64,000 nucleotides of DNA from assembly GCA_035326105.1 (NCBI GenBank), contig DAOKYO010000001.1, forward strand, positions 310,001 through 374,000, read 5' to 3'. This document shows, in pieces, positions 46,505 to 55,536 of this stretch. The DNA comes from Bacilli bacterium. GTDB lineage: Bacteria > Bacillota_I > Bacilli_A > RFN20 > CAG-826. A program made the translations under genes and the position numbers. The notes beneath the pieces were generated by a model, which worked only from the letters and a program-made list of their open reading frames with translations, searched no databases and was not told where the DNA came from. Each line of letters opens with the position of its first letter. Position 1 is the first letter of the stretch.

Positions 46505-46831
46505 ATGATAAAACAAGATGCCGGTCGAAAAAGTCTAGGAGATTTTGCCCCCGCTTTTGCTCATTATAATGATGACATTCTCTTCGGTGAAAACTGGAAC
46601 GATTCCGGGATTGATATTAAAACCCGCTGCATCGTTACTTTGAGTAGCCTGATTAGCCAAGGAATAACGGACACATCGCTTCAATATCACATAAGCAATG
46701 CTAAGAAAAATGGAGTGAGTCTGAGCGAATTTGCCGCAATTGTTACGCATATCGCTTTTTATGCCGGATGGCCTAAGGCCTGGGCGGCTTTCAATATAGG
46801 CAAAAAAATATATACCGAGGGGCAAAAATAG
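46505..46831 (+). CDS. carboxymuconolactone decarboxylase-like protein
   Basis: 108 residues of the CMD/AhpD family: LGDFAPAFAHYNDDILFGE, IVTLSSLISQGITDTSLQYHI, and HIAFYAGWPKAWAAFNIGK at the C-terminus. The H-x-x-x-Y-A-G-W helix is the family mark. The AhpD-type C-x-x-C pair is missing, so it is not a classic peroxidase reductant but of the decarboxylase-like or unassigned type. The ATG follows an AAAGGAAAAAGG site. It is the first of four genes transcribed away from the TetR gene. Confidence 0.85.
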   Translation: MIKQDAGRKSLGDFAPAFAHYNDDILFGENWNDSGIDIKTRCIVTLSSLISQGITDTSLQYHISNAKKNGVSLSEFAAIVTHIAFYAGWPKAWAAFNIGKKIYTEGQK

Positions 46832-46832
46832 T

Positions 46833-47270
46833 ATGAAATATATGGTTAAAAGTGATTTTGAGCAGAAAAATGTGTTTGGATTAGGGATGCCGAATGTCAA
46901 TTATGCAAAGTATTTTATTGGCAATTCCTATCTTAATCCGTTGACTGATCCAAAGGAAACCCCGCTATTTATGGCTAACGTAACATTTGAACCCGGATGC
47001 CGAAATAATTGGCATATACATCACGCCAAAAAAGGCGGCGGTCAGACGTTAATCTGTGTTGCCGGCGAAGGCTGGTATCAAGAAGAAGGGAAAAAGCCGA
47101 TATCCCTCGAACCGGGAATGGTCGTTGAAATAAAGCCGGAGATCAAGCATTGGCATGGAGCTAAAAAAGATTCTTGGTTTGCACATATCGCGATAGAGAT
47201 TCCCGGGGAGGACACCAGTAACGAATGGCTGGAACCGGTAGATGAAGAAGATTATAAGCGCCTTATTTAG
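46833..47270 (+). CDS. cupin-domain protein
   Basis: 145 residues of the cupin fold. Motif 1 is W-H-I-H-H-A-K (histidine pair), then GGGQTLICVAGEGWYQEEGK. Motif 2 is PGMVVEIKPEIKHWHGAKKDSWF with the last histidine. The metal-binding H-x-H and downstream H are present, so it probably holds Fe or Mn. CMD-like and cupin genes are often paired in Gram-positive bacteria in aromatic or quinone detoxification operons. It starts 1 base after the CMD stop and its end overlaps the next gene by 29 bases. Confidence 0.88.
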   Translation: MKYMVKSDFEQKNVFGLGMPNVNYAKYFIGNSYLNPLTDPKETPLFMANVTFEPGCRNNWHIHHAKKGGGQTLICVAGEGWYQEEGKKPISLEPGMVVEIKPEIKHWHGAKKDSWFAHIAIEIPGEDTSNEWLEPVDEEDYKRLI

Positions 47271-47691
47271 TTGGGCATTTGTCGTCTGCTTTTTACTTAG
47301 TGGCTGTGGGGATAATGTGCAAAATAAAGGAAGTGAAAATTCTATTATGAATATAAGCGCAAACGGATATAGTCTGAATGTGGATCTGGTTGATAATTCA
47401 TCCGTCCGGAATTTAATTGAAATTCTAAAGGAAAAGCCTCTGGTTGTGCCGATGTCAGATTATGAAAATTTTGAAAAAGTCGGGGATCTCGGTCACGAGT
47501 TGCCGCGAAATGACGAAGCAATTACGACCGAACCGGGGGATGTTATCCTTTTTCAAGGAAGATATCTGGTCATCTACTATGGGAAGAATTCCTGGTCGTT
47601 TACGCGCCTGGGAAAAATCAATAATACTTCCAAGGAAGAATTATTAAGAATTTTTGGGCCGGGTGACGTTCAAGTTACCCTTTCCCTGTAA
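47242..47691 (+). CDS. lipoprotein with a cyclophilin-like fold
   Basis: 149 residues. The signal peptide has a lipobox, LLSGC, at about 17-21. The mature part is of the cyclophilin-like fold group (COG2164-type): SLNVDLVDNSS, then LPVV-type strands with PLVVPMSDYENFEKVGDLGHELPRND, TEPGDVILFQGRYLVIYYGKNSWSFTRLGKI. The same small protein family is often linked with cupin and CMD genes. It would be anchored outside the membrane. It overlaps the cupin end by 29 bases, so the start is either this ATG or a later one. The signal peptide supports this one. Confidence 0.8.
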   Translation: MKKIISALFSWAFVVCFLLSGCGDNVQNKGSENSIMNISANGYSLNVDLVDNSSVRNLIEILKEKPLVVPMSDYENFEKVGDLGHELPRNDEAITTEPGDVILFQGRYLVIYYGKNSWSFTRLGKINNTSKEELLRIFGPGDVQVTLSL

Positions 47692-47708
47692 GAAAGAAGG
47701 AAATTAAT

Positions 47709-48692
47709 ATGTTTAAAGCTGAAAATTTGGTTTTAGAGCAAAATTGGGATAAAGTTTTCCCCAAGAATAGTATGGTTGATCATCAAAAAGTGACATTTGT
47801 TAACCGGTTTGGAATTACCTTAGCAGCGGATGCTTACACGCCGAAGAATTATAAAGGAAAACTTTCGGCGCTTGCCGTTGCCGGACCTTTTGGAGCGGTT
47901 AAGGAGATGTCGTCCGGACTTTATGCGCAAGAAATGGCAAGCCGTGGCTTTTTGACATTGGCCTTTGACCCCTCCTTTACAGGAGAGTCGGGCGGTTTAC
48001 CGCGCAACACCAATTCGCCCGATATTAATACGGAGGATTTTTCGGCCGCGATTGACTACCTGTCTACGCTTGATAACGTCAATCCGGAAGCGATTGGCAT
48101 CATCGGGATTTGTGGTTGGGGAGGATTTGCGCTTAATGCGGCGGCCATCGATACACGGATTAAAGCAACAGTAACTTCCACCATGTACGACATGTCGCGG
48201 GTTACAGCTTATGGCTACTTCGATAGTTTAGATGAAGATGGACGGTATGCACTAAGACAGAAGCTTAATAAGCAAAGAACAGAAGATTTTAAAAATGGTG
48301 TTTATCAAACAGCTGGTGGACTGCCGACGGTAGAGAGTTTACCCGCCAATGCGCCGAGTTTCCTCAAAGATTATGTAATGTATTACATGACTAAACGGGG
48401 CTATCATAAAAGATGTCCAAACGCTAATGGAGGCTTCTTAGCAACAGCGAATATGTCTTTACTGAATGCGAAGTTACTTTCGTTTGTTAGTGAAATTCGT
48501 AATCCTGTTTTAATGATTCATGGTGAAAAGGCACATTCGCTTTACTTCTCGCAAGCGGCATTTAAGCTCCTTAAAGGCGACAACAAGGAACTGATGATTA
48601 TTCCGGGAGCCGTTCATACTGATCTATATGATAACTATGAATTTATTCCGTTTGATAAAATAGAAAGCTTTTTTAAAGCTAATTTAAAGTAA
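47709..48692 (+). CDS. alpha/beta hydrolase, dienelactone-hydrolase type
   Basis: 327 residues of the alpha/beta fold. The nucleophile elbow is GICGWGG at about 133-139, with Cys135 where most esterases have serine. Cysteine is known as nucleophile in dienelactone hydrolase. The acid is probably in the ETGL-like region near SFTGESGGLP, and the histidine is in GAVHTDLYD (about 300). It opens or cleaves a small ester or lactone in the cytoplasm. It is the last gene of the CMD/cupin operon and is followed by a terminator. Confidence 0.85.
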   Translation: MFKAENLVLEQNWDKVFPKNSMVDHQKVTFVNRFGITLAADAYTPKNYKGKLSALAVAGPFGAVKEMSSGLYAQEMASRGFLTLAFDPSFTGESGGLPRNTNSPDINTEDFSAAIDYLSTLDNVNPEAIGIIGICGWGGFALNAAAIDTRIKATVTSTMYDMSRVTAYGYFDSLDEDGRYALRQKLNKQRTEDFKNGVYQTAGGLPTVESLPANAPSFLKDYVMYYMTKRGYHKRCPNANGGFLATANMSLLNAKLLSFVSEIRNPVLMIHGEKAHSLYFSQAAFKLLKGDNKELMIIPGAVHTDLYDNYEFIPFDKIESFFKANLK

Positions 48693-48718
48693 GACATTCT
48701 TTCTAAGGCAATGGCGAC

Positions 48719-48753
48719 AAAGGGTTTTAATTTCAAAATTAAAGCCCTTTTTT
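48719..48753 (+). terminator. rho-independent terminator of the CMD/hydrolase operon
   Basis: AAAGGG(T)TTTAATTT and AAATTAAA(G)CCCTTT pair across a short loop, followed by a T-run. It ends the transcript 27 bases after the hydrolase stop. Confidence 0.85.
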
Positions 48754-48797
48754 ATTGTATTTAAAAATAGTGGCGATTATTAAATTAGGAACAAAAT

Positions 48798-49003
48798 GAT
48801 GAGAAAAGAAAAAGCTAAAGAATTCATCAAGAAAAATGCGCGGCCAATTGATTTGGCTGTCTACTAATTTTTTTATAAAAGAAAATAAGCGAGATATAAT
48901 TAATGAATTGACGAAGTGTCAAAATAGCGATGAAGGATTTGATATTTTCTGGAAAAGAAGCACTCCATATACTGAATATGAACTTGCTCGTACTTGGCGG
49001 TAG
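48798..49003 (+). pseudogene. fragment of a prenyltransferase-fold-like protein
   Basis: The frame from 48798 reads MRKEKAKEFIKKNARPIDLAVY and then a TAA. Reading on in another frame gives N-E-L-T-K-C-Q-N-S-D-E-G-F-D and then STPYTEYELARTWR. The order (F-I-x-x-N-A-R-P-x-D-L-A, then Q-N-x-D-G-G-F) is that of a common Firmicutes hypothetical protein of the alpha/alpha-toroid (prenyltransferase-like) fold, of which only the first 70 residues remain. Only the broken reading is supported. Confidence 0.4.
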
Positions 49004-49135
49004 GCCAAGATAACCATTGATAAGATTTTCTTATGAAATTTTAGTTGAAAAAATAAATACTTATATTCTAATTAGGCATATATTTGCTAAAAGCGCAATT
49101 TAGATATAGACTGTGAATGGTTTTAGGGTGTAAAA

Positions 49136-50395
49136 ATGGGATTATCTACTTTACTAAATAGATTTATGAATATTTATCTTAAAAACAAAAGTCATCGCGT
49201 TGATGCCACAAGCGAAGATCATATTTTGATATGCAATAAAATTGTCGATGAACTAAATAAGCGGCCCACTTTATCTCACTATTATATTAAGGGCAGTGAT
49301 GGTATCGGAACCCGGACATTTTATCCTTGGGTTTGTATTATGAACAGTGATATTACAAGAACTCCGCAGAAGGGATTATATATCGCTTTTTTATTTAAGA
49401 AAGATATGAGTGGATTTTATCTTGCTTTGAATCAAGGAATAACATTTTTTAAAGAAAAATACAAAAGCAAGGGGTATGCGAAAGCACAGGAAGCGGCTCG
49501 TTATTTTAAGGAAAAAATTGTCTCTCGTGAATTTGTAGATACAATTCATTTAGGAGGAATAAAAGGTGATAACGGCTATGGTTTTGAGAAAACAACAGTA
49601 ATCAGTCGCTTATTTGCCAAGGAATCTTTTTCAGATGAAGAAATATACAAGGACTTAGATGAATTGTCTGCTCTTTATGATGACATTATTGCCACAATTG
49701 ATGGCTATTCATACGAAGGAATAATTCCAAACATTTTGGCCGATCACACTATTCAATTTGAGAACGCAGAAAAAGCAATTGATGATATTAAGAATGTTAT
49801 TTATCAAGCGTTAAAGCCTCATCCGCAGAAACTCACAGAGGTGACTCCTAAAATTGATCGTCCGACTCGCTTTAAAGAAATAAGCACGCCATCTAACCGT
49901 AAAATCGATTATTTAAAACGAGCTAAGGAAAACGCCGAAACTGGTTTGCTAGGAGAAAAACTTGTTCTTGAGTTTGAAATTGATCGCCTTAATAGACTTG
50001 GCCTTGAAGAATACGCTAAAAAAATTGAACATGTTGCTATAAACAATGACGTTCTTGGCTACGATATAAAATCCTTTGACATCGATAATCGAGGGATTCA
50101 TGAGATATATATTGAAGTTAAGACATCGGCCACCCAAAAAGATGTGGATTTTTTTGTTAGTAAAAATGAGGTTAACCAGTCATTAAAATTGGAAAAAGAT
50201 TACTGGCTATATAGAGTATATGACTGTTCAACTTCTTCTAACATGCCAAAATTTTATCGCGTGCAAGGCGCTATAGAAAATAACTTTTATTTAAATCCAG
50301 AAACCTATAAAGCGACTTTGAAAAAGGAAGCTAAAATTGTGCAATCAGATTTTCCATATTTGAAGCAATTGATTGCCCCTAATTCTAATCCTTAA
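49136..50395 (+). CDS. MrcB-like (DUF3578) plus DUF3883 protein, putative defence nuclease
   Basis: 419 residues. The N-terminal part (about 1-190) fits the MrcB-N/DUF3578 pattern: KGSDGIGTRTFYPWVCIMN, KGLYIAFLFKKDMSGFYLALNQG. In McrBC-like systems this domain recognises modified DNA. A linker follows, and the C-terminal part (about 270-400) is DUF3883-like, with GLLGEKLVLEFE, D-I-K-S-F-D and Y-I-E-V-K (E327, K329). The latter is the D-...-E-x-K core of PD-(D/E)XK nucleases. It thus could read modified DNA and cut. The start at 49136 has only a weak site. It is followed after 73 bases by an SF1 helicase in the same direction. Confidence 0.78.
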   Translation: MGLSTLLNRFMNIYLKNKSHRVDATSEDHILICNKIVDELNKRPTLSHYYIKGSDGIGTRTFYPWVCIMNSDITRTPQKGLYIAFLFKKDMSGFYLALNQGITFFKEKYKSKGYAKAQEAARYFKEKIVSREFVDTIHLGGIKGDNGYGFEKTTVISRLFAKESFSDEEIYKDLDELSALYDDIIATIDGYSYEGIIPNILADHTIQFENAEKAIDDIKNVIYQALKPHPQKLTEVTPKIDRPTRFKEISTPSNRKIDYLKRAKENAETGLLGEKLVLEFEIDRLNRLGLEEYAKKIEHVAINNDVLGYDIKSFDIDNRGIHEIYIEVKTSATQKDVDFFVSKNEVNQSLKLEKDYWLYRVYDCSTSSNMPKFYRVQGAIENNFYLNPETYKATLKKEAKIVQSDFPYLKQLIAPNSNP

Positions 50396-50468
50396 ATATA
50401 TAAAGCAGACCTAAAAAGTTTATTTTTTAGGCTAAAAATGCTAATCTATACACTACAAGGGGCAGATC

Positions 50469-53400
50469 ATGGATAGCATAGGACATACTATTTCTACGGC
50501 AATAAAAGAAGGTAAGTGGATTGCTATTGAATATCTTAATAGCCAAAAAGAGCGTACTTCATTTTGGTGTGCCGTATATGACATAGATATTGAAAAGAAA
50601 GTACTTTGTGTTAAAGCTTTTAATTATAATAAAATTGACGAAAACAATAGTGGATTAATTGATAAAATGGTGTTTCTTTCCTTTGAAAAAATAGAGAGTG
50701 CCCTTATTTTGAGTGGAACGACATATGAGGTTCCCGATGAATTAATCGATAAAATTGAAAGCAATATTTTGAGTCTGCAATGGCTCGATTATTCTTATAG
50801 TAATGAGAACATCATATCTTATCTTAAGGATTGCATTGTATTTGACACCAATCCTTATATTCAAGATGCAGTACTTATTCAAAAGATTGATGAGCAAGTG
50901 CTTGCTAGAAATGGAGTATACAAACTTTCGTTTTCTCAACTTGAATCAATGGCTCAAAAATTCGGGAATCTTAATAATTTAGTTGAAAATAAAATGCGGC
51001 ATATACAGGAGTATATTTTAAATGATCTCTCCATTGTTACTAGCCAGGGATTTTATGTTGTTGCCTATCGTAAAGTTTTGCTAGATCCATCAACTAGAGA
51101 ATTGGTTATCGACAAAGACATATATTTTAATTACACTTTTTCCGCGGACGAAAAGGAGGCGTTTGTCCATAACCTGCAAAACTATCTAGACGTTGGAGTT
51201 GATGAATTTCTCGACTTATATCGCACCAATAGAAGCGAAGCAGTTGATATGCTTAAAGATAGTTTAAGAAAAGGAGAAATTCTTGATTCAAGACCATATT
51301 TTTTCAAATTGATTCATAGATTTATTTCAGCCTTTTTAGAACAGCTTAATGGCGTCGAAACTCAACTTAAAGAGGAAAATTCAGTTCCTTTGCTTTCTTT
51401 ATTTGGTGGTATGAGCACTAATAGATTAGGGAAAAAAGATAAGTTCGAGATAGTGACTTTAAATGAGAGAGTAAACACAAGTCAGTTACGAGTAATTTAC
51501 AATGCACTTAAGCATCCAGTAACGATTGTTCAAGGGCCTCCTGGTACTGGGAAAACGCAGAGTATACTGAATTTACTAATTTCGGCTTTATTTAATGAGA
51601 AAACAGTTTTGATGGCCTCAAATAATAACAAGCCGTTAAATGACATATATGATAAATTGATCAATCTTAATTATCGCAATAGAGTTATTCCGCTACCGGT
51701 TATTAGACTTGGTAGCAGTGAGTATGTCAATCAAGCGCTGGAGCGCATTTTAGAAATCGAACAACAATATAGAGCTGAATTTGATCGCCCAAATGAAGAA
51801 AAATTGCTGAATAAGCACAACCAAAGTCAAACATATTTTCAAGATATAAATCAAATGATTAAGTTATATGAGGAAAAGGAAAATATTAAGGAAAAGATTG
51901 ACGCATTGCAAACAGTAATAAAACGCTTTGATGGGAGCCTGAAAACAATCCCTTTAAGTGATGAGTTTAATAAGCTTTCGAAGAGACTTCACGAACTGGA
52001 TTTGCTTGAAGTGGATAATCCGGAACATCACATTAAACGAGCGAATACCGATTTACTAATGTGGCTTTATTATTCATCATTAAGTTCTTATAAGCATCTT
52101 TTTAATTCGGAACGTTATAAGGAGTTAATTGCAATTTTAAATATAAGCGAAAAGAGTGACCGGGTTCAACAATTTAACAAGTATCTTAGCAATCAGGATA
52201 ATCTAAAAAGATTCATCAAGATTTTTCCAATTATTATAACAACAAACGCCTCAGCTTTTAGACTGGGAACTCCAGAACCAGAGTTTGATATGGTTGTAAT
52301 AGACGAAGCGGCTCAGTGTCCAATAGGACCAGCGCTATTTAGTATTGTGCGTGGAAAAAAGATGGTGTTAGTCGGGGATCAAAATCAACTTAAACCAGTA
52401 ATTTCACTTAATCGGTTTTTGAATGAAAAACTGATGCGAAAATATGATATATCAGAGACTCAATTTAATTATATAGAAAATTCTATATTGCGGCTTGCGC
52501 AGCATAATGATACAATTTCCCCTTTTATTTTACTCAATCAACATTATCGATGCGCAAAAAAAATAATCAATTTCTCTAATTATAAATATTACAAAAAACA
52601 ATTAAAATTAATGCGAGAAAATGATAGAGAAGATGCGCTTGTTTTGCTTGATTTAAGCAGGAATATGATGGATGCAAAGCAAATAGAAAGAAATACATCA
52701 TTATCAGAAATAAGTGCGATTATAGATCATATACAAACGAACAATGTCAGCAATTATGGAATTATCACTCCCTTCAGACGACAGGCGGAATTATTTAAAG
52801 AAGTATTAAAAGATAAGAATATGGATGCGAAGAATGTTGGAACTATTCACTCCTTTCAAGGCGACGAAAAAAAGGTTATATATTTTAGTCCCGCAATTAC
52901 TCGTCAAACTAACAAAAAAACTTTTGGATGGATAAAAAATAATGTGGAGCTTATTAATGTTGCTGTTACAAGAGCTCAAGATCAATTGATTATTCCTTGC
53001 AATGTTAATTGGATTCATCAATTATCGGAAAACACGCCTAATGATTTATGCGAATTAGTTGATTATGTCAAAGACAATGGAATAACGGATAAGCTAACAA
53101 TGCGCGATGATAAATTAATCGTTAATGCGATGAATTATCGACAATATAATACTAAAAAAGAAGAAGAACTTTTTGACACTATTTTTCATTTTACTTCGGT
53201 TAACAATTCATACATTGTTGAAAGACAACGCAAAATGTCTGATGTTCTGGAGAATTTTACCAATACACGGAAGTTTGATTTTGGAACAAAGTCTACTTTT
53301 GATTTTGTTCTTTATAGTAAGACAACGAAACTACCGGTTCTTATAATAGAACTTAATGGCCATGAGCATTACACAAATGCCAAAAGAATAGAACTTGATG

Positions 53401-53519
53401 AGTTAAAAAAACAAATATGTCGTGACAATAACATAAAGCTTTTGACAATTGATAATGATTATTCCAGAAGATATATTTTCGTACGAGACCAAATTATAAA
53501 ATTACTTGTAGAGTTATAA
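50469..53519 (+). CDS. SF1 (UPF1-type) helicase with C-terminal DUF2726-like nuclease domain
   Basis: 1016 residues. Walker A is GPPGTGKT at 356-363 (K362), Walker B IDEAAQC with D612-E613, then VGDQNQLKPV, LNQHYRC, GTIHSFQGDE and INVAVTRAQD, the ordered motifs of UPF1/DNA2-like SF1 helicases. The last 150 residues are a DUF2726-like nuclease-fold domain: F-D-F-V-L-Y, then VLIIELNGHEHY. This carries the D-...-E-x-N form of PD-(D/E)XK rather than E-x-K. Catalysis is possible but not sure. It uses ATP to unwind DNA or RNA and may degrade it. With the upstream MrcB-DUF3883 gene it forms a probable two-gene defence cassette. Confidence 0.85.
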   Translation: MDSIGHTISTAIKEGKWIAIEYLNSQKERTSFWCAVYDIDIEKKVLCVKAFNYNKIDENNSGLIDKMVFLSFEKIESALILSGTTYEVPDELIDKIESNILSLQWLDYSYSNENIISYLKDCIVFDTNPYIQDAVLIQKIDEQVLARNGVYKLSFSQLESMAQKFGNLNNLVENKMRHIQEYILNDLSIVTSQGFYVVAYRKVLLDPSTRELVIDKDIYFNYTFSADEKEAFVHNLQNYLDVGVDEFLDLYRTNRSEAVDMLKDSLRKGEILDSRPYFFKLIHRFISAFLEQLNGVETQLKEENSVPLLSLFGGMSTNRLGKKDKFEIVTLNERVNTSQLRVIYNALKHPVTIVQGPPGTGKTQSILNLLISALFNEKTVLMASNNNKPLNDIYDKLINLNYRNRVIPLPVIRLGSSEYVNQALERILEIEQQYRAEFDRPNEEKLLNKHNQSQTYFQDINQMIKLYEEKENIKEKIDALQTVIKRFDGSLKTIPLSDEFNKLSKRLHELDLLEVDNPEHHIKRANTDLLMWLYYSSLSSYKHLFNSERYKELIAILNISEKSDRVQQFNKYLSNQDNLKRFIKIFPIIITTNASAFRLGTPEPEFDMVVIDEAAQCPIGPALFSIVRGKKMVLVGDQNQLKPVISLNRFLNEKLMRKYDISETQFNYIENSILRLAQHNDTISPFILLNQHYRCAKKIINFSNYKYYKKQLKLMRENDREDALVLLDLSRNMMDAKQIERNTSLSEISAIIDHIQTNNVSNYGIITPFRRQAELFKEVLKDKNMDAKNVGTIHSFQGDEKKVIYFSPAITRQTNKKTFGWIKNNVELINVAVTRAQDQLIIPCNVNWIHQLSENTPNDLCELVDYVKDNGITDKLTMRDDKLIVNAMNYRQYNTKKEEELFDTIFHFTSVNNSYIVERQRKMSDVLENFTNTRKFDFGTKSTFDFVLYSKTTKLPVLIIELNGHEHYTNAKRIELDELKKQICRDNNIKLLTIDNDYSRRYIFVRDQIIKLLVEL

Positions 53520-53769
53520 TTTAATGAGAATGGTTGTTTCTGCTTTCTTGAACTAAAAAAGTAATGGAAGATTAAATACTTTTTGGACGGAAAATTTACC
53601 TATGACATAAAAACTTTTAATGTCATTAATAAAATTTAAACAGCCGATACTTTCATTATCTTAAAGATCGAATCAGTCATTCTTTTATTCTAATTCAAAT
53701 GGCAATTTATATGGCATGTACTTTTATTTCTGCTACTACGCAAGTCATGCCCATAAATATATTACTAAT
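53520..53769. other. AT-rich spacer after the helicase
   Basis: No open frame and no clear terminator stem; only short A/T runs. Together with the following iterons it forms the 345-base gap before the MATE gene. Confidence 0.4.
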
Positions 53770-53805
53770 AATAACTTACACGTTAACTTGCATGTTAACT
53801 TACAT
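53770..53805 (+). repeat. three 12-bp iterons upstream of the MATE gene
   Basis: AATAACTTACAC, GTTAACTTGCAT and GTTAACTTACAT follow each other without gaps. TTGACT at 53815 lies 10 bases after. Iterated 12-bp units next to a -35-like box suit an activator binding site. The GCATGT (53790-53795) and ACATGC (53802-53807) pair also forms a palindrome over the last two units. Confidence 0.55.
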
Positions 53806-53864
53806 GCTTTTATATTGACTTGAAAAAAATAGTGCATGAAATGAAAAATAAAATATGTTAATGA

Positions 53865-55259
53865 ATGCAAACAGGCGTGGTAAAATTATTTAGCAAAAAA
53901 ATACAAAGGGAACAATTTATTATGGAATTGAGAAAAATTTTCAGGGATTTTCGAAGTTTTAATTTTGTGCTATTTTTTTCACTATGCGCATTGAGTTTGG
54001 TGCCGGCCGTCTATATGTCCGTCCGTACTTTTTTAATCTCAGTAAATACTTCAACTCAAGGTATTGATGTCATCGGACAAATGGAATGGTTTGACTAAAT
54101 TGATGAGACTATACGTGCTTTCCTCATCATACCTCTTTATTCGATTTTAAATAAAATATTCAAAAACGATAAATTGAATTTTCCCTATCATGTTTTTAAA
54201 ACGGGAGTCATAACGATTTTAATCTATGCCGTTTTTTCTATTATTGTTTTTATTTATGGCCTTCATTTAGTGGGATTTATGAATCCCAATTCAGTTGACA
54301 TTGCTGAAGTATTTTCTTATTTAAGATTAGAGACAATCTCTTTTATGATTGGCATTATAATGAGTTTCATTAATGTGGTGTTTGTTGTTATTGGCAAGGC
54401 AAAAAATGTTTATATTTTTATGATTGTTCAAATTATATTGGGTATTTTAACGGATTTTATTTTTATTCCAAATTTTGGAGTAAACGGGGTAGCCATCTCT
54501 AATATTATTACTAATTCCATAGTCGCGGTTGTGGGCATAATCGTTTTGCGTCTGGAAGGATTTTTAAAATTAAGTTGGTTTAAAAAAGATGATTTAGCAA
54601 ATGGTTTAACTTGGGCAAAAGTTGGCTTGTTTTCCGGTGGACAGCAATTTGTTGACAACATTGTTTATGCCTTAATGATTGGCAAAATGGTTAATATGGT
54701 GGCGGAGCAAGGCAATTATTGGTCGGAAAACAATTTTATTTGGGGATGGCTTTTGATTCCAATCGCAGCCTTAGCGGAAGTGATAAGACATGACTGCAAA
54801 GATGGCTACTTTAAGTTAGAACAAAAAAATTATTACCTTATTGTTTTTTTCTCAGTATTGATTTGGGCGATAACAATTCCAGTTTGGATTCCATTTTTTC
54901 AAAATGTGCAACAATTAGAAAACTTCCAAGCAATCTACTCGATTACCATTAAACTCACTCCCTTTTATATTGCATATGGACTCACGATTATTCCTGATTC
55001 AATTTTTATCGGCATGGGTAAAACGATATACTCACTTATCTGCTCCTTAATAGTTAATTTCCTATACTACGGAACATTCTTTGTTCTATATTTAAATAGT
55101 GCTATTGCTTTTAGCATGGATACCATCATTTTAATGTTTGGTTTCGGCATGGTGATTCATTGGGCAATAAGTATTATCGAAGAAAAAAGATTTTTACGAA
55201 TAAGGGCGTTAAAAGAACGTAATCATAATAAAGAATTAAATATAGTGGGGGGAAACTAG
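53865..55259 (+). pseudogene. MATE-family drug/metabolite exporter interrupted by one stop codon
   Basis: The frame from 53865 (best start ATG at 53922) is interrupted by TAA at 54096-54098 and continues in the same frame to 55259. It would be an exporter of about 445 residues with around twelve helices. The pieces read FFSLCALSLVPAVYMSVRTFLISVNTSTQG before the stop and IDETIRAFLIIPLYSIL after. IPNFGVNGVAISNIITNSIVA and QNVQQLENFQ-type segments show the MATE fold. Without readthrough the protein would be lost. A sequencing error at one base would restore it. The rest of the gene shows no other damage, so the stop is recent or erroneous. Confidence 0.75.
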
Positions 55260-55472
55260 TTTAATGGATATCTACATAAATCTTTTAGGAGGGATGGGCC
55301 TTGGTATGTAGAAAAAGAATAAGAGTATTTCTTTTATTTAATTCGACTGCCAAGTATTTTGAGTGATATAGAATTATAGATAAGTAGTTCGATAATTGTT
55401 TTGAAGCCTTTGAGTGATTTAGTCATTTTTCATTGATTAAAGCTTTACTTACATTCTTTTATTTTGCATTTA

Positions 55473-55506
55473 AGTAAATGTTTACTATTGAAAGTTTACT
55501 TATAAT
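55473..55506 (+). promoter_or_regulatory. inverted repeat and TATAAT upstream of fic
   Basis: AGTAAATGTTTACT (55473-55486) is a symmetric 6-2-6 repeat, and a further TTTACT is at 55495-55500. TATAAT lies at 55501-55506, 31 bases before the Fic start. The symmetric element could be an operator for the Fic winged-helix domain. Confidence 0.5.
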
Positions 55507-55536
55507 GCATTATGATGTGGTTAAGTAAAGGATGGG

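Noticed and set aside
53782..53807. CRISPR-like repeat
   Set aside because: The units are only 12 bp with no spacers between them.
53865..54098. Independent 77-residue membrane protein
   Set aside because: The next residues in the same frame continue the MATE fold without a gap, so it is one gene with a stop.
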